Below are positions 48,001 through 61,449 of a DNA stretch of 64,000 nt, piece by piece. The notes beneath the pieces are model-generated. The model was not told the origin of the DNA. It did no database searches and worked only from the letters and a program-made list of their open reading frames with translations. Within the stretch, counting starts at the first letter, position 1. Each line of letters starts with the position of its first letter. The stretch lies in NCBI GenBank assembly GCA_035236585.1, contig CP141126.1, positions 68,611,414 to 68,675,413 on the forward strand. Direction: 5' to 3'. The position numbers were made by a program, and so were the translations under genes. Source of the stretch: Warburgia ugandensis (taxonomy: Eukaryota; Streptophyta; Magnoliopsida; Canellales; Canellaceae).

Positions 48001-49806
48001 GATTGTTTCTGAATCCACTTCAGCCCATGCTATTGCCTGCTTTCATCATCTAAATGACACCTTATACTTTTTGTGTCATTCAACAAGCACATGGGACACC
48101 ACCAAACAGCCACAAACCTGGAAGAGATAACTCACCAGCCAACTACCATAATGTTTTTCACATATCACCCATCTCCTTCGATTACATGCATCACACAAAT
48201 CTCCTAACTCCCGCTTATATTAACATTTTATCCAAGCCATGTATTTCATGCCCTAAAGAGGGTGAGAGAGAACTATAGGATCACAAGCCTACGCAGCTGC
48301 TTAACAAGGACAAAAAGCACCCAAAGTGCACATGAACTCCTTCCACAAGGTGAGGAAAGAGCTGCTTGCTTCACCTGCTGAATGCAAACAAAACCAGCAG
48401 CCTTTCCTTTTAAGCCCTCTTTAATATATTAACGTGCTGATCCCCTCTAAATCTTAGGCAGCTGCTTAGTAAAACAAAAGCAAGCAGCTGCTTGTAAAAG
48501 ACGATTTAAGCACAACTCTTATTAATTTCAACGTAGAATACAATGTTCAAGATGGAGAGGTGCTTGTAAATTACAAACAAGCAGCTCTCTTCTTTTCTCT
48601 CTTAATTAAGATATTACATTGTAGAAGATACTTACCTCCCCAGTAGGATTTCAACGCACCTCCATTGTTTTCTACGTGTAACAGCTAGCCTCACCAATCC
48701 CTCAATGCACACACCACTCTAGGCACCTCCTTTCAACGTCAATCTTCTCCCTTATAATTCCAAGTAGCTGCTCTTAGCCAGCAGCTTGAAGAGGACAAAC
48801 TAAACTCCTCTCCACCTCCTCCTCCCTTTTTTCTTGTGATGTCATCATGTAGCCCCCCAAGGTTCCTCTCCCCAACGCCTCTTCCACTTTTTATGTAAAT
48901 AACACTTCCCATCTTCCTCACCTACTTTGCTTTGCTATCCAAGGAAATCTCACATACTCTCCATGAATTCATCCTTTGGGGCATCTTTCTAACATTCCAA
49001 ATCTTCTACCCTTTCTAATCCAAATGCCATTGTCTTTTAATTGCCCAAGTTTAGACATCCTTAGTTACTTTGGTTGGCTATTAATACATGACATCTTGGA
49101 TACTCTGTAATTCTTATTATTTGCATCTGGCTACTCTTTCTTATCTTATATTCTCATACGTTTGAGCCATCCATCTCTTTAGGAGCATAGTATGAAAGGT
49201 TGTAGCTTCTAATTGGCCATTCCCAAAGCCACCTATTCTTACAATCAACATGTCAACTTGATCTCTAGATTTCATCTAGCAAGAACAAACCTCCCATTGT
49301 AGAAATCATGGACTCTAGGTAGGTTCCTCTCTTGTCCAGGTAAGTGAGTGGATGACTGATAATGCTTTACATGCGGGTTCCAATTTCTAAGTGTTCTTCT
49401 TTAGAAAAGATATTGCACGTGGGACTTGTATGTGAATATAGCTTCTCTCAAAAGCTCCAAACATGATCTTCTTGCATGCATGAGAAATTTTCCACCTTAT
49501 CTTTTGATATAGACATTATTTTTTGTGCAGATAAAGTTAGTCGCATGCATGACGTTTCTAAATTTCCAACGACCATCCCATTCCTCACTCTCTCTTACCT
49601 TCCATCTTCCAATATCTCTTTCTCTCACAAGCATAGTACTCATCATTTTCTCTCTTGTTTTTCATGCATCACTCTCTTTATCATCCCTCTTGGAGTTATA
49701 TGCTTGGATTGTGTTGAGTGGTGGGTGATTTCCTTTCTTAGGTAAGGTGGTTGGATTGATGTTTGCTATGCTTGTTGAGTGAGATAACAAGTATAAGACA
49801 ATGGTT
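48001..49806. other. Unassigned stretch left of CACTA-2
   Basis: Contains several short words around GCAGCTGCTTG (48290-48800) in both directions and pyrimidine-rich parts. No convincing coding frame. A donor-like CAGGTAAGTG at 49338-49347 and another AGGTAAGG near 49740 suggest transcribed leader-like sequence, but nothing firm. Confidence 0.3.
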
Positions 49807-50480
49807 CACTACTACATAGGAGGCTCCAAAGTCGGCATAAAGAAGTTGATTTTTAAACTACCGACTTCATAAATATTTTAGAAGTTGGTTGGAAAAAAAT
49901 TACTTAAAAGTCATACATAAGAAGTTGGTTTGTAGAAAACAATTTCTTTAGTTTGGCATGAAACACTTTTTTTACAAGAAAGGACTATTGAAGTCATTTT
50001 CAAAATCGACTTTAAAAGTCCCCTCTTTTGAAATTGTTTTTCTGAAAAAAACTTTAAAGGCATCCACTTTTAAAGTCATTTTCAAAAAATAAATTTAAAA
50101 GCCTATACTTTTAAAGTCTTTTTGAAAAAAATGAATCCAAAAGAGAGGACTTTTAAAGTTGTTTTTTTCAAAACGACTTCAAAATAGGGTCTTTTAAAGT
50201 CATTTAAAAAAAAATAGACTTTAAAAGTATCGACTTTTGAACGTCTTTTTAAAAAAATGAATTTAAAAGTACCTATTTTAGGTTAGTGAGAATAACTTTT
50301 TTTTCATGAATAAATATTTTAAAAGCTGATTTTGATAAATGATTTTAATAGTGGAAAATTTAGAGTCATTTTTGGGAAACAACTTCAAAAGTGACCCAAT
50401 TTTAAAGTTATTTCCAAAAAATTGAGTTAAAAGTTAAAAATAATTCTATTATGAGAATTTTTACATTGATTTTTTCTTTT
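49807..50480 (+). repeat. CACTA-2 5' terminus and subterminal repeats
   Basis: After the 19-base terminus, at least ten copies of TTTTAAAGTCATTTT-like motifs and their complements at 30-60 base spacing (49880-50440). Known to be the protein-binding region in En/Spm elements. Confidence 0.75.
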
Positions 50481-50923
50481 ATGTTTCTAATTGTCATGAT
50501 CTATACACAAACTGAAGCTTATATAAGTTGATTTTTGCTGTGACTATCTTCAATCTAATACCAATTGTGAATTGGAATTGCTTTTATATATTCTTGGTCG
50601 ATATCAATTTTTGTGTTGGTTAGCATCTCCTTATTTGTGTCATATGTATGCATGTTTGATACATTTTGAATGCATGGTTATGGTTAAAAACTTTACTTTT
50701 CAAAGTTAAATTTCTTTTTGAATGTATATGTCATGTTTTGCTTCCTTCTTCATTGTTTTTAACACATTCAACAAACACTTATAATTCTTGCGTACTTACT
50801 GTTTGTTAAAATGCTTAACGGAGTTCATTATAATTTTTTCATGTCTAACAAGTCTTTACACATAGATTAGGGTCAATTTATTGAAAGTACGTACAAATAT
50901 GCCTAGAACACTACAACAAAGAA
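50481..50923 (+). other. CACTA-2 region before TNP2
   Basis: Holds CTATACACAAACTGAAGC and AAGTTGATTTTTGCTGTGAC, which match CACTA-1 at 40229-40280 in reverse. Leader or upstream region of TNP2. Ends at the AAGAA target copy of solo LTR C2. Confidence 0.5.
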
Positions 50924-51492
50924 TGTAATAACCCCAATTTTTGTAATTTATTAAGAAAATCAATAAAGTTTGAGTTTTAGATATTTCGAGCTGAAATATT
51001 AGGGTTATTTAGAATATACTTTTAATAAAAGTATAATCAAATAATAAGACATGTAAAATTGAAATTAAAATTAGCAAACCCTTCAAAATGATCGTAAGCA
51101 CAACAAATTCTGAATTCGGATGAAAAATCCTTAAGTTTCTTCCTTTCTTGGACAAAAGGGTAAAATAGTAATTTTACCCAAAAATAAAATCTCCACATAA
51201 AAAATTAGACTGTGCTGAGAAATATGAATCCAACGCCACTAAGTACACTCAAATCTGAGATCATGGGAATAAAACCCAAAATTTTATACATAAATGGCAA
51301 GATGGTCTTTTTACACCCATGTGGGGCCCACATGGGACCCACAAGGGACCCAAAAATGATTCTTATGAGCAGCCCACGTGAATTCATGGGTCAACAAACA
51401 CCACCTGGTTTTGGGGAAGAAAAATGGAGCATGGGAGACTTTCACGCCATTTAATAATAAAAAATTAAAATCATGAAAGAAGACTAAAATGC

Positions 51493-51501
51493 CTATAAAT
51501 A
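51493..51501 (+). promoter_or_regulatory. TATA box of LTR C2
   Basis: CTATAAATA, about 570 bases into the LTR, with a donor-like CAGGTAGG about 385 bases later. Confidence 0.5.
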
Positions 51502-52139
51502 CAACCCCAAAAATCCTCCAAAAATGCTCATAAAATCCCCACAAAAATTTTCTTCACTCTCCCTGAAAAATTAGACCTAGATCCCTCCCCAAAAACCCAA
51601 AAATTTCAAGAGATGTCTCTCTTTTCAATTTCTTTTCTTTTTAGATTGGAACAAGAGACCTAAAATCAATTAGGCACTCTGTTCCAGATCTAATATCAAT
51701 AATCCCACCGTCCAAAACTTCCCACCATACCTTAGCTACAAAACCCCTAAAGCAATTTCAAGATCCAACAGTTCAAACAATGGGATTTTTGCAAGAAAGG
51801 TGGATCTTGGGCCTATCTTCATCAAAAGGGTATTTCTTTTAAATTGGACACATAAACAACATTTCTTCTCCAATCAGGTAGGTGGGAATACTTTCTATAC
51901 ATGTTTACTTATGTTTAATGAAAATTTTATTTTATTGTAATTTATTTTGATGATAAAAAAAGTAAAAATAAAGTAATAATAGCACCTTTAATTCAGGCCT
52001 ATAGAGGGCTCTGATGAAAATTCTGACCTCACCAATCGATCCAGAAGGGTCCAAAACCCCTAGGGTACAATTTTCATTAAATTTCATGAAGGTTTGGTTC
52101 CTCAATTGAGAGAGGATTGATTGGACAGTCCAAAATGGA

Positions 52140-52495
52140 CTGTCCGATCTCTTGATCTAACAGCGCCCAAGACACACGCGTAACGCAGCATCAAAAATGC
52201 GCACGCGGAAATGTTCCATGCACTCTACGCATGGGACATCATCCCAAGCTAGACGATGGCGCGTCCATCAAACTGACGAGCGGACACGCTCAATGAGCGT
52301 CCCGTTTATGAGCGTGCGAACGACGAGCATCCTGCTCGTCCCGTCCGCGTCGGTGGAAGTCCCAGACAGGCGCTTCCATTACGCCTCTGTGGCGGACGCG
52401 TCCGACAAGCAAGAGCGTTCCACTCGGCTTGGTTTTCCACTCGAAAGATCTGGGCCATCCGTTCCTTGGGCCCAGATCAAATCTAAGCCCTAGAA
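52140..52495 (+). other. CpG-rich segment in LTR C2, absent from C1
   Basis: About 350 bases dense in CG pairs (for example GACGAGCGGACACGCTC) inside an AT-rich LTR. In C1 the flanking sequences (near 37730-37800) are almost adjacent, so either C2 gained or C1 lost it. Base use resembles the GC-rich modules of LTRs A and B. Confidence 0.65.
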
Positions 52496-55393
52496 AGGAC
52501 TGTGAACTTCTAGATCAAATTTCGGAGCCATCTAAACTCCAAATTAAGATCAGAAAGAAGCTATGGAAAGCTTGAAACCTATATTTTTTGATGAAATGAT
52601 AAAATGGATATAATATTCAGTAAAACTTTCTGTATTAAAGAAACAAGTTTCCAATTACTTAGATCTTCAAGATCTGAGATGATTAGATCTTGAAAATATA
52701 TTTTACTAATGATATACTATTGAAATAAAGTGATATCTATGGTTTATTTGGACATATCTAAGATATATTAAGGGATTTGCCCATTATGGTAGAAAAACCC
52801 TAAAAATACAAAGGGACCCACTTGATCAATGAGATCAAGTGTGATCAGATCCTTGGGATGGATAAAATGAATGTTGATATAATGAAATCCAAGAAATCAT
52901 GGATGGATTATGACAAAAATGGATCAATATGATCTTTCGACCTTAATAAAGAAAATCCCCTAAATATAACTAATACTCTTAATCAAAGGAAAAGATCTAA
53001 GATCTAATGGATGGATCATAAGTAAAGGCTTCTAAAAATGTTAATGTAATTAGTTTCATTTTATATAATAGCATTTTAAATATGATTATGTTATAAAGCA
53101 TGCTATTTTAACATTTAGACTTTAGCATGATATGTGATTTCATTGTTATCATAAGGTGCTAGATAATTATCTTAGGGGCATTTTAGTATGATTTCATGCC
53201 ATTCTAACTTAAGACCATGCTAGAATTTCATATAAGTTTATACTATAGTATGAGATTATACCTTAAATCCATGTTAGTTTAAATTGAGTTATTAAGGTAT
53301 ATTAGTTGGAAATCATGTTAGAGTAATTTTAAGTACCTTGCCTCATTATCATTAAGTGTTAAATTATGTAGTTTTATGCTTTGAATTTATAATTCATTTA
53401 TGGTTAAATGTTATTAGTAGATCTACTTGTTATGAGATAAAGAGCATAAAACATCAAAAATGTAATCTAATGAGAAAGTAGAGTTTCATGACACAAATAA
53501 GAATGGAGTACTTTGGGCTTAATTAGTAAGGGCTATAGTTAGTAGGACAATATAAGGATTATCAAATCCTTGGCCCAAACTAGGAAAAGAATAATAAACC
53601 CCATAAATGATATTATAAATATTCATGGATTTAATTAAAATCCATTAGAAAGAGTACTTAGGGTAAACATGCTTATAGGAACCTTATGAAAGGTTGAGCT
53701 ATGGCCATTCTAGTGAACGATGAACATAGTGGTTAAGGGGGTTATCTAATAGAGCCTCGCTCTTCCCCTACCTTCCGTTGACATTTGTGAGGTCTAAAAG
53801 TCTCCTTACATGAGGATTGAAGTAACCACTTTGTGTTCACCCATTCAGCTAGTAAGCCTTAGCCAATTGGAAATAAGAGGAGTACTTTAGATTTAGGCTT
53901 GAATAAGTTACCTTCAACTAGCACATTAACTGGTTGAATAATAATAATAATAAGAACATAAAAGGCTAATAAATTACCTAACCCTAATAAAAACAGTAAG
54001 TAAGATAAGGATGATCAAACAAGATCCATTAGATCTTGGATGATCAAGAACAATAAGAATAAGAATATTATATTGTACTTAGTATGCATGTTTATTAGTA
54101 TGCTTGTTATAGTTCATTAGATTAGATAATCCAAACCCTTGATCAAAGATGATTCAAGGAAGAAAACCAAGATCATCCTCTTTAGGGATGATCCAATAAC
54201 TAAACTTAGATCAAAGAAGAACTAGATGATAGAAGATCTAGGACCCTGATCTTTATCAACATGTGTAGATTGTAAATCAATAGATCTATGAAAGATCAAG
54301 ATCAAGGAGATGGACACACAAAGACTTAGAGATAGAAAAATACCTAGATATGAATGATCTAAAGATCATTCTAAACATTAGATCTAGTGATCAATAGGAT
54401 TGTTCAAAATTTATATATTGACAATATGTATGGATGTACAGATTACATACAACAGTCAGGATCATGGAAGATTAGGGAAAAGAGATCAATCCTTAAAGGT
54501 AGGGGGATTTGATGAATGCATTTACATGAGATATACATGATTTTGCTCATGATCTTATGTTGACAAGAGTAATGTTAATACTTGTATTAAATCTCTTGAA
54601 AACCTTATGATCCAACCAAAGACATATAAGATGGTTAAGGACTAAACTATAAGTGAATAGGTAACTAGAAAATATTTCAACCCTAAGTAAATAGACATAT
54701 GGTCTGATACATATGAAATCTATTTTACATACAAGCTTGGAGGCATGTGAGTTTGTTTTAATAGGCATAAGCCTAGGGGGATGCTATTGTTAGAGGAGTT
54801 ATGAGGGTTTGGCCACCCGCTCCTTGAAATTTGATGATATGATGATACCTTGCCCAAAGAGAGGTTAAAAGTCAGGTGGTGGCAATTATGGGAAGGCCAC
54901 CACTGTGAAAGTCTTGCTGCCCCATATGAGCAGTGACATAGTATTTTCCACCATGGTATCAGTGGTGAACAGGGCAGTTATCCGAGCGCGCTAGTACGGA
55001 TCAGACTGTAGCATGGCAACCTTTCTGATTATTTTGCACTATGATGCATATGAGAATAGGCATAGTGAAATGCCTTATGTTGTAGCATAATGAAATGTTA
55101 GGTAATTATATATTACCAATATTTCCCAAGAAGGGAAATTCCTAGTATAAGATTAGCTGTAATACTAAATTCTTACAATGAAGAGAATTGATCAACTTAG
55201 TTGAGAATGATATTTGACTACTTTCATAAATTTAACTGGTTTACTCATGAAGAGTATGTATGTATATAGATATACATAAATTACAAAGTAAAGAGTAGAG
55301 ACATGAATATGTTGAGGGATAATGGGATTATGAAGTATTGGAATTACATTGTCAATTATTATGTTTCTTGAATCTCCTACCAAGCATTGCTTG

Positions 55394-55424
55394 CTGAGAT
55401 ATTGTAAATGCTGCAATATCTCAG
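55394..55424 (+). other. LTR C2 hairpin
   Basis: CTGAGATATTG / CAATATCTCAG: perfect 11-base arms, 9-base loop, about 400 bases from the LTR end. C3 has identical arms and loop length with a different loop. Confidence 0.65.
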
Positions 55425-55831
55425 ATACATGGAAGGAGAGTTAGGAGCTCAAGACGATAGAAGACATGAAGAGAATAATCTTCAAGGTATACCCTTGAAG
55501 AAATGTATTTTTTTTTGCTGAGAGTTTTATTGTATGGTGAGCTTGAGTTTTGGATTATGTAATTTGGACCAGCATTGTAATAGATTTGGCTATTCTGTGA
55601 ACCACTGGATGGATCCTAGAATTTAATAAAAGTATATTCCTTTAATGGAATTTTATTTTGTATACAAATTGTACTTATGTTATGTATGAAGTGGTGACTT
55701 GGGTTTTCAAAACAAGTTCTAAGGAAAAGAATTTTCACTACTTTGTTTTGCGAAAAAATTTTACACTCTTAAGGGCCTTGCCTTTCAAAATACTTTACAA
55801 ATCATGTTACAACTCGGGTCGTCACAAAGAA

Positions 55832-58800
55832 CATCAAAAAACATATGAGAAAATCAAAAAGTTCATAGAGTTCGTACTTAGGGCAAGTGGTGATCCTAAT
55901 TGCATGTGTTGTTTATGCCCAAAATGAGGAAACTTGAAAAAAGTAACTATAAGGGTGTTAAGAGAACACTCAAGGATTTGGCATGGAGAAGAACTTTTGC
56001 ATGGGCCCTCAAAAAGGGAAGGAAGATTTGAAGACACTGTAGGAAGTGTTGTAGGCAGTGCAGCTACACTAATGTTTTGAGATGCATACAATAACTTCGA
56101 GGATGACCCTGAACAATTTCATACTACATTAGAGGAAGCCGATGAGTCATTGAGCCTGCCTGTAAAGATTATACCAAGTTTTCTACCATTGTAGAACTTT
56201 ACAATGTGAAATCAAGATTTGGTTTTTCATTTTAAGGTTTTACAAAAGTCATAAAAGTAGTGGGTAAGATGCTAATCGAAGGATAATAAATTGGCAAGGT
56301 CACATAAGAGGCAAAGAAAACCCTAGCTATAAGGGTTGAAGTATGGGAAGATATATGTGTGTCCTAATGATTGCATCTTGTGCAAGGATCACGTGGTTAA
56401 AACTACATGGCCAACTTGTGGATAGTCAAGACGAATGTTAAAGAAGAATTCAATTGAGATGGTTATAAATGTTCTCATAAAGATCTTATGTTATTTCCCC
56501 CTGTTCCAAAGTTCAAAAGATTGTTTTGTATTACAGAAATAGCAAAGAAATTAGTATGGCATGCTAAGGATAGAGTAGCTAATAGCTTTTTGCACCATCT
56601 AGCGGATAGCCCAGCATAAAAGCTCATCAACTTCATGTAGCCTAATTTTTTATAAGAGCCTAGGAGCCTACGACTTGCATTATCAACATATGAGATTAAT
56701 CCTCATGGTTCTATGAGCAGAAGGAATAGTTGTTGGCCCATTATATTGGTTTGTTACAACCTCCCACCATTTCTATGTATGAAGAGGAAGTTCATGATGT
56801 TAACTATGTCAATATCAGGTCTAAACTAGCCAAGGAATGACATTGATATGTACTTGGTTTCCTTGATTGATGATTTTGAGACATTATGGGATGTAGATGT
56901 TGAAGCTTATGACACATATAGGAAAGAATTGTTTGCTCTAAAGATTATACTGTTGTGGACAATAAGTAACTTCCTTGCATATAGTAATTTGTCTAGATAC
57001 ACCATGAAGGGATACAATGCATATCCTATCTATAGTAACCAAACATGTGACATATGACTTAAATATGTTAGGAAAATGGCACTCCTTGGTTATAGAAGAT
57101 GGTTGCACAGAGAGCATCCATATCGTTCTAAGAAGGGGAAATTTAATGAGTGTAAAACAAGGACACTTCCAAAGATGTTGATAGAATTACAAGTACTGGA
57201 ATAGGTTGAAAATGTTGAAGTCTTATGGGAAAAGAAAAATCAAGTAAACGGTAGGTGAAAACAACTTTAGAAGATGTTAGAAGAAGAAGTCAATACTCTT
57301 TCAACTTGCATTCTAGAAATCACTACATCTATGCCATGTGCTTGATATCATGAACATTGAGAAGAATGTGTATGAAAGATTGAGCAATACCTTGCTTGAC
57401 ATCCTAGGAAAAATAAAATAATTGACTTGTAGATCAAATGGCTTATGAAGATGGGTTTGAAGAGAAGGTTGCATCCACAGGATAAGAGCAATCATGGAAC
57501 ATACCTACTTAAGGAAAATTATTTGCTCGATAGAGAGGAGAGAAGAATAGTGTGTAAAACACTGTTCGAGTTCAAAGTCCCTGACATCTAGTGTTCAAAC
57601 TTTAGAAACATTGTCTCCATAGAAGAGCTGAAAATGCTAGGGATGAAATCCCACAATTTCCATGCATTGATGCAACAACACCTACCTGTAGCAATATGTT
57701 TGGTATTGATGAATAAAGTTGGAGATTCTATTACAAAATTCTACTACTTCAATGCTTTGTGCAAGAAGGAGGTGGATGTCTCAAAATTACATGAAATCTA
57801 AGAACATCTAGTGACAACTTTATGTGAGATAGAGACAACCTTCCCACCATCCATCTTTGACATCATGGTATACTTGACAAGGCACCTCATTGATGAGGTC
57901 AGACTCTTTGGGCTAGTTTGCTTGCAATGGATGTACCCATTTGAGAGGTATATGAAATTTTTAAAAGGGTATGTACGAAATCACAACAAGATAGAGGGGT
58001 GTATAGTCAAGTGTTTTCTTGTAGAGGAAGTAGTGGAGTTTTACACATAGCAATTATCATGAGTGGATGCAATTGGAATCCTAAGAAAAAAATAATTAGT
58101 GATGGTTGGTGAACCTCTATCGAGTGGTCGTGTATTAATCATCAGCTATAAAGAACGAGACCTGGCACACCTTTGTGTGTTGTGGAATGTCGATGAACTC
58201 TAGCTATACATTGAGTAAGTTGATCATGCACTTTGTAAAAATTAATTATTAATGATTATATCTTCTTTAATCCCTCCACTAATTTGTGTGTGTGTGTAGT
58301 GGGCACTTGGATATCCTCAAAGGAAAGAATCTAAGTTATTCAAAGAAACAAAAGTGACTACAATTTGTGCATTATTGCACTCTCAATACTTAGCTTTGTT
58401 AAAAGGTAAAATCAATGAATTCACACTTGTAATAAATTGCTTTCTATGTGTGTGTGTGTGTGTGTGTAATCTTACTTGCAACAATCATATCCTACTTAGT
58501 ATGTGTATACAAAGGTTCAAGATCAGCGAGAAGTACTAGGCAATGGTATATCAGAATCCTTGGATTGGATGGCAATGAGACCATGACTAGAAGTAATAAA
58601 ATATCTGGGATATGCCATCAATGGTTATCACTTTTACACAAAAGATTGTGATAACTCAAGAGTGCAATAGAATAGCAGGGTCAACTTAATTGCCAATGCT
58701 ACATTCTTTTCTAGTTCAAAAGATAACAAGCCAACATTGGTGAATGATACTTATTATATGGTTATAAGAAAGATATGGGCTTGGATTATACTTGCAGAAC

Positions 58801-58930
58801 TGTGGTTGAGTTTAAGTGTGATTGGAAAATACAACAAAGTCATCATCAAAACGAATGCTCTTAGATTGACATTGGTCGACCTTAACATGATCGGTAATAA
58901 ACATGATCAATTTATTTTAGCATCTTAAGT
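55832..58930 (+). pseudogene. CACTA-2 TNP2 transposase
   Basis: Follows the order of plant TNP2 transposases. N-terminal transposase-associated motif KKFIEFVLRASGDPNCM with cysteines (55850-55925). YGKIYVCPNDCILCKDH (about 56340-56395). TNP2 core: LIDDFETLWDVDVEAYDTYR (about 56863-56925) then LLWTISNFLAYSNLS and MKGYNAYP (56950-57025). SIEELKMLGMKSHNFHALMQ (57615-57675) and DUF4218: FPPSIFDIMVYLTRHLIDEV, LQWMYPFERYMKFLKGYVRN (57840-57990). C-terminal EPLSSGRVLIISYK, DNSRVQ, TNALRLTLVDLNMIG (58105-58895). Several stops and shifts split it, so it is inactive. It would catalyse cut-and-paste movement; the catalytic acids were not assigned. Solo LTR C2 sits just upstream. Confidence 0.85.
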
Positions 58931-59084
58931 GAAACATGAACTTTACAGGCAAGACATATGTGATAAGAGATGGTGAACTATTTTATCATCATATCTGAGG
59001 GATTTTTATGATGAAGACAACCTAAGCGATACTGCAATAGATTAGCCTTGTATTGCCAAAACAATTCCATCAATCGAAGTACTT

Positions 59085-59595
59085 TGTGAGAATGACAATG
59101 GTGACATAATTTCATATTAGCTCTTTTATCATGTGATATATAGATTGTATTAGTGAGATGGAATACTATGTGACATTTGAGATATATATATATATATATA
59201 TATTAATAAAATGATGGTAATTAATGAGTTATTTGAAAAATAACTTCTTTTGAATATTCTTGTGTTTATTGTGTATAGAATGTGTGACTCAACACCAATT
59301 TATATGAAACATCATTTGGTGTTGTATTAATTAGTGAATTTAAAGTTGGGAAAAAATGAGCATGAGAAGGAATTTTAAAGTCATTTTTAGAAAATGACTT
59401 TAAAAGTCTCTACCTTTGAAGTCGTACTTTTGAAGTCCTTTTTTTGAAAATGACTTCAAAATTCCCAACTTTTAGAGTCATTTTTTGGAAAATGACTTCA
59501 AAAGTCCTAACTTTTAGAGTCATTTTTGGAAAACGACTTCAAAAGTGGGTACTTTTAAAGTTGTTTTTTGGAAACAACTTCAAAAATCCATTGTC
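59085..59595 (+). repeat. Post-TNP2 segment with hairpin array, copy 1
   Basis: TTAGCTCTTTTATCATGTGA then GTATAGAATGTGTGACTCAA, then (TA)n at about 59185-59202, then about five inverted AAGTC pairs. The first pair has perfect 15-base arms (59373-59405). A second copy of this order is at 60125-60570 and a third in CACTA-1. Confidence 0.7.
59373..59405. other. Perfect 15-base hairpin
   Basis: TTTTAAAGTCATTTT, spacer TAG, AAAATGACTTTAAAA. The best preserved of the internal CACTA hairpins. Confidence 0.75.
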
Positions 59596-60124
59596 CTCCA
59601 TAAAAGGGCTAAAGTCATCTCATTTTTTTCTTGTATCCCCTATTCATGTTATTAATCTTACGAATGGCACGATAGCCTCCACCTTTGGTCCTTCTATCTC
59701 TCTTTGTCTTATTCCCCTTCTTACTTTCTATTTTGGATATTTTGAATGTTTGGGGCATGAAAAACATGGTAAGGATACTAAAACCTCCTATTACCATCGA
59801 TGGCTTTCTTATTACCAACTCTATATTTACATTTTGTGGATGAAGTGGGTTTTGTCACTGTAGATGATGGGGTTAAGAAGTTTCAATCATCGTGATTTTG
59901 GAAAAAATTGTATGATTTCATTGCAAACAACAACTACATCTCTCTCTAACCCTAGCCATTGGAGAAAAGGATAACCTTATGTTTTGCAGTTCTCATCCAA
60001 AATTAAGGTTTGATGAAGAGAAATGGTTCTATCAAGTTGGCTGAGGAAGTTATAGATTGAAGCTTTACCATCTCTCTCCCTATTAGAAAGTAGAGTGAAC
60101 TGAATATTAAGAGGCCCAAACTTG
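59596..60124 (+). other. Stretch between the two post-TNP2 copies
   Basis: Starts CTCCATAAAAGGGCTAAAGT. No family match and no convincing gene; short frames only. Possibly leader sequence of the lost second CACTA gene. Confidence 0.3.
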
Positions 60125-60570
60125 ATGAAATAGTTCCAAATTAGCTCTTTGATTATGATCTTATATTAATATGATCTAATTGTATGTAAACATTTGATAT
60201 ATGTAATAAAAGGATAATAAATGAGGAGTTATTCAAAAAATACTATGATTTTCTTGCTCTTGTATTTGTTTGTGTCTATGTGTGTCTATATATATATATA
60301 TATATTGTGTGTGTGTGTGTGTGTGCGTGCATTGAATGCATGAACCAATGCTGAATTTTATGAAAAATTAGCATCATTGTAAGTAAGACATTTTTAAGTA
60401 AAAGAAAAAATTTATAAATAAAAATAATTTAAAGTAAAAAATGACTTCATTTTTCTTCAAAACAAATTTAAAAATGGAGTTTTTAAATTTCTTTTTTTTT
60501 TTTAAACAACTTTAAAAATTGTATTTTTGAAGTCGTTTCGAAAAAAGTAACTTTAAAAGTCTAAAGTATA
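60125..60570 (+). repeat. Post-TNP2 segment with hairpin array, copy 2
   Basis: Repeats the order of copy 1: TTAGCTCTTTGATTATGATC, an ATATAT/GTGTGT run (about 60287-60325), GCATGAACCAATGCTGAATT, then AAGTC inverted pairs (60430-60560). Confidence 0.6.
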
Positions 60571-60599
60571 TAACGTCAAAATTTTTGTTCATCTCACCA

Positions 60600-60798
60600 A
60601 TTTCCTTTCCAATCTCTGCCATTTAGAGTTGCTCGTGTAGTCTCTCTATCGACAAGTGCCACAACCTGTTGGAAAAGTTTGTGTCTTCGCCTATGTAAAG
60701 CACTTCTTCTTTTCCTCCCTCCCTCCCCCTCCCACTCTCTTTACCTTGCGCAGTCACTAGCTAGCCATCTCCAACCTACCGTCCCTCCTTGTCACCTT

Positions 60799-60884
<86 letters not shown>

Positions 60885-61440
60885 ATTGCATGGTAACTAG
60901 CAGCCTAGACCAACCATGAGCATCCCCTCCTCCTTCCCTCCCTATCTCTCTCTCTCTACCTTGTGTAGTCGTCAGCCAGCCGTCTTTGATCGACCATGCA
61001 TATCCCCTCTGCCTCCCTCCTTATATCTCTCTCTCTACCTTACGCAGTTGTCCCTCCCTTATCTCTCTCTATCCTGCATGGTTGCTGGTCATCCTCAATC
61101 AACCATGTGCACATCCCACCCCCTCCCTCACTCACTCTCTCTACCTTGTGCAATTGCCTAGCAACCATAAGTGCCTATGCTCCATCACCCTCCCTCCTTC
61201 TTTCTCTCTCTCTCTCTCTTCCTTGCATTGTCACCCTCCGAACCAGAGTGACCGTGTCCCTTCACCCTCTCTCTCTGCCTTCCATGGTAGTCGGCTGACA
61301 ATAGACTAACTATGACCTCTCTCTCTGCCCTCTATGATCACAGACCAGACCTATGCACATCCACAACAAACCTTGTACCAACTCTCTCTCTCTCTCTCTC
61401 TCAACCCACTTATGCACATGATCCCCTGCCCCTCTTTCTA
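60600..61440 (+). repeat. CT-rich degenerate minisatellite
   Basis: About seven degenerate units, each with a CT run and a CTACCTTGCGCAGTCGTCAG-like word (60741, 60957, 61038, 61138, 61219, 61273, 61323). Long serine/leucine-rich frames here are by-products of CT repeats. Confidence 0.65.
60801..60880 (+). repeat. Microsatellite (CT)40
   Basis: Eighty bases of uninterrupted CT. Likely to vary between individuals. Confidence 0.97.
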
Positions 61441-61449
61441 TCTCAGTTG

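Larger units (their letters stand above)
50924..55826 (+). repeat. Solo LTR C2 (4903 bp), gypsy-type
   Basis: TGTAATAACCCCAATTTTTG ... GGGTCGTCACA with AAGAA on both sides (50919-50923 and 55827-55831) and no interior, so a solo LTR. TATA CTATAAATA at 51493-51501, donor-like CAGGTAGG at 51875-51882, GC-rich insert 52140-52495, conserved G-rich block about 54790-55020, hairpin 55394-55424. Homologous to C1 and C3. A fossil. Confidence 0.9.

Noticed and set aside
50909-50920. CACTACAACAAA, close to the canonical CACTA terminus
   Set aside because: No subterminal repeats beside it. It lies in the TNP2 leader of CACTA-2, whose own terminus at 49807 is clear.
54547-54768. Nearly identical 73-residue frames here and at 63464-63685
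   Set aside because: Both lie in matching parts of LTRs C2 and C3; similarity comes from the shared LTR, not from a gene.
60679-61309. Leucine/serine-rich frames of 73-107 residues
   Set aside because: Translation of CT repeats.
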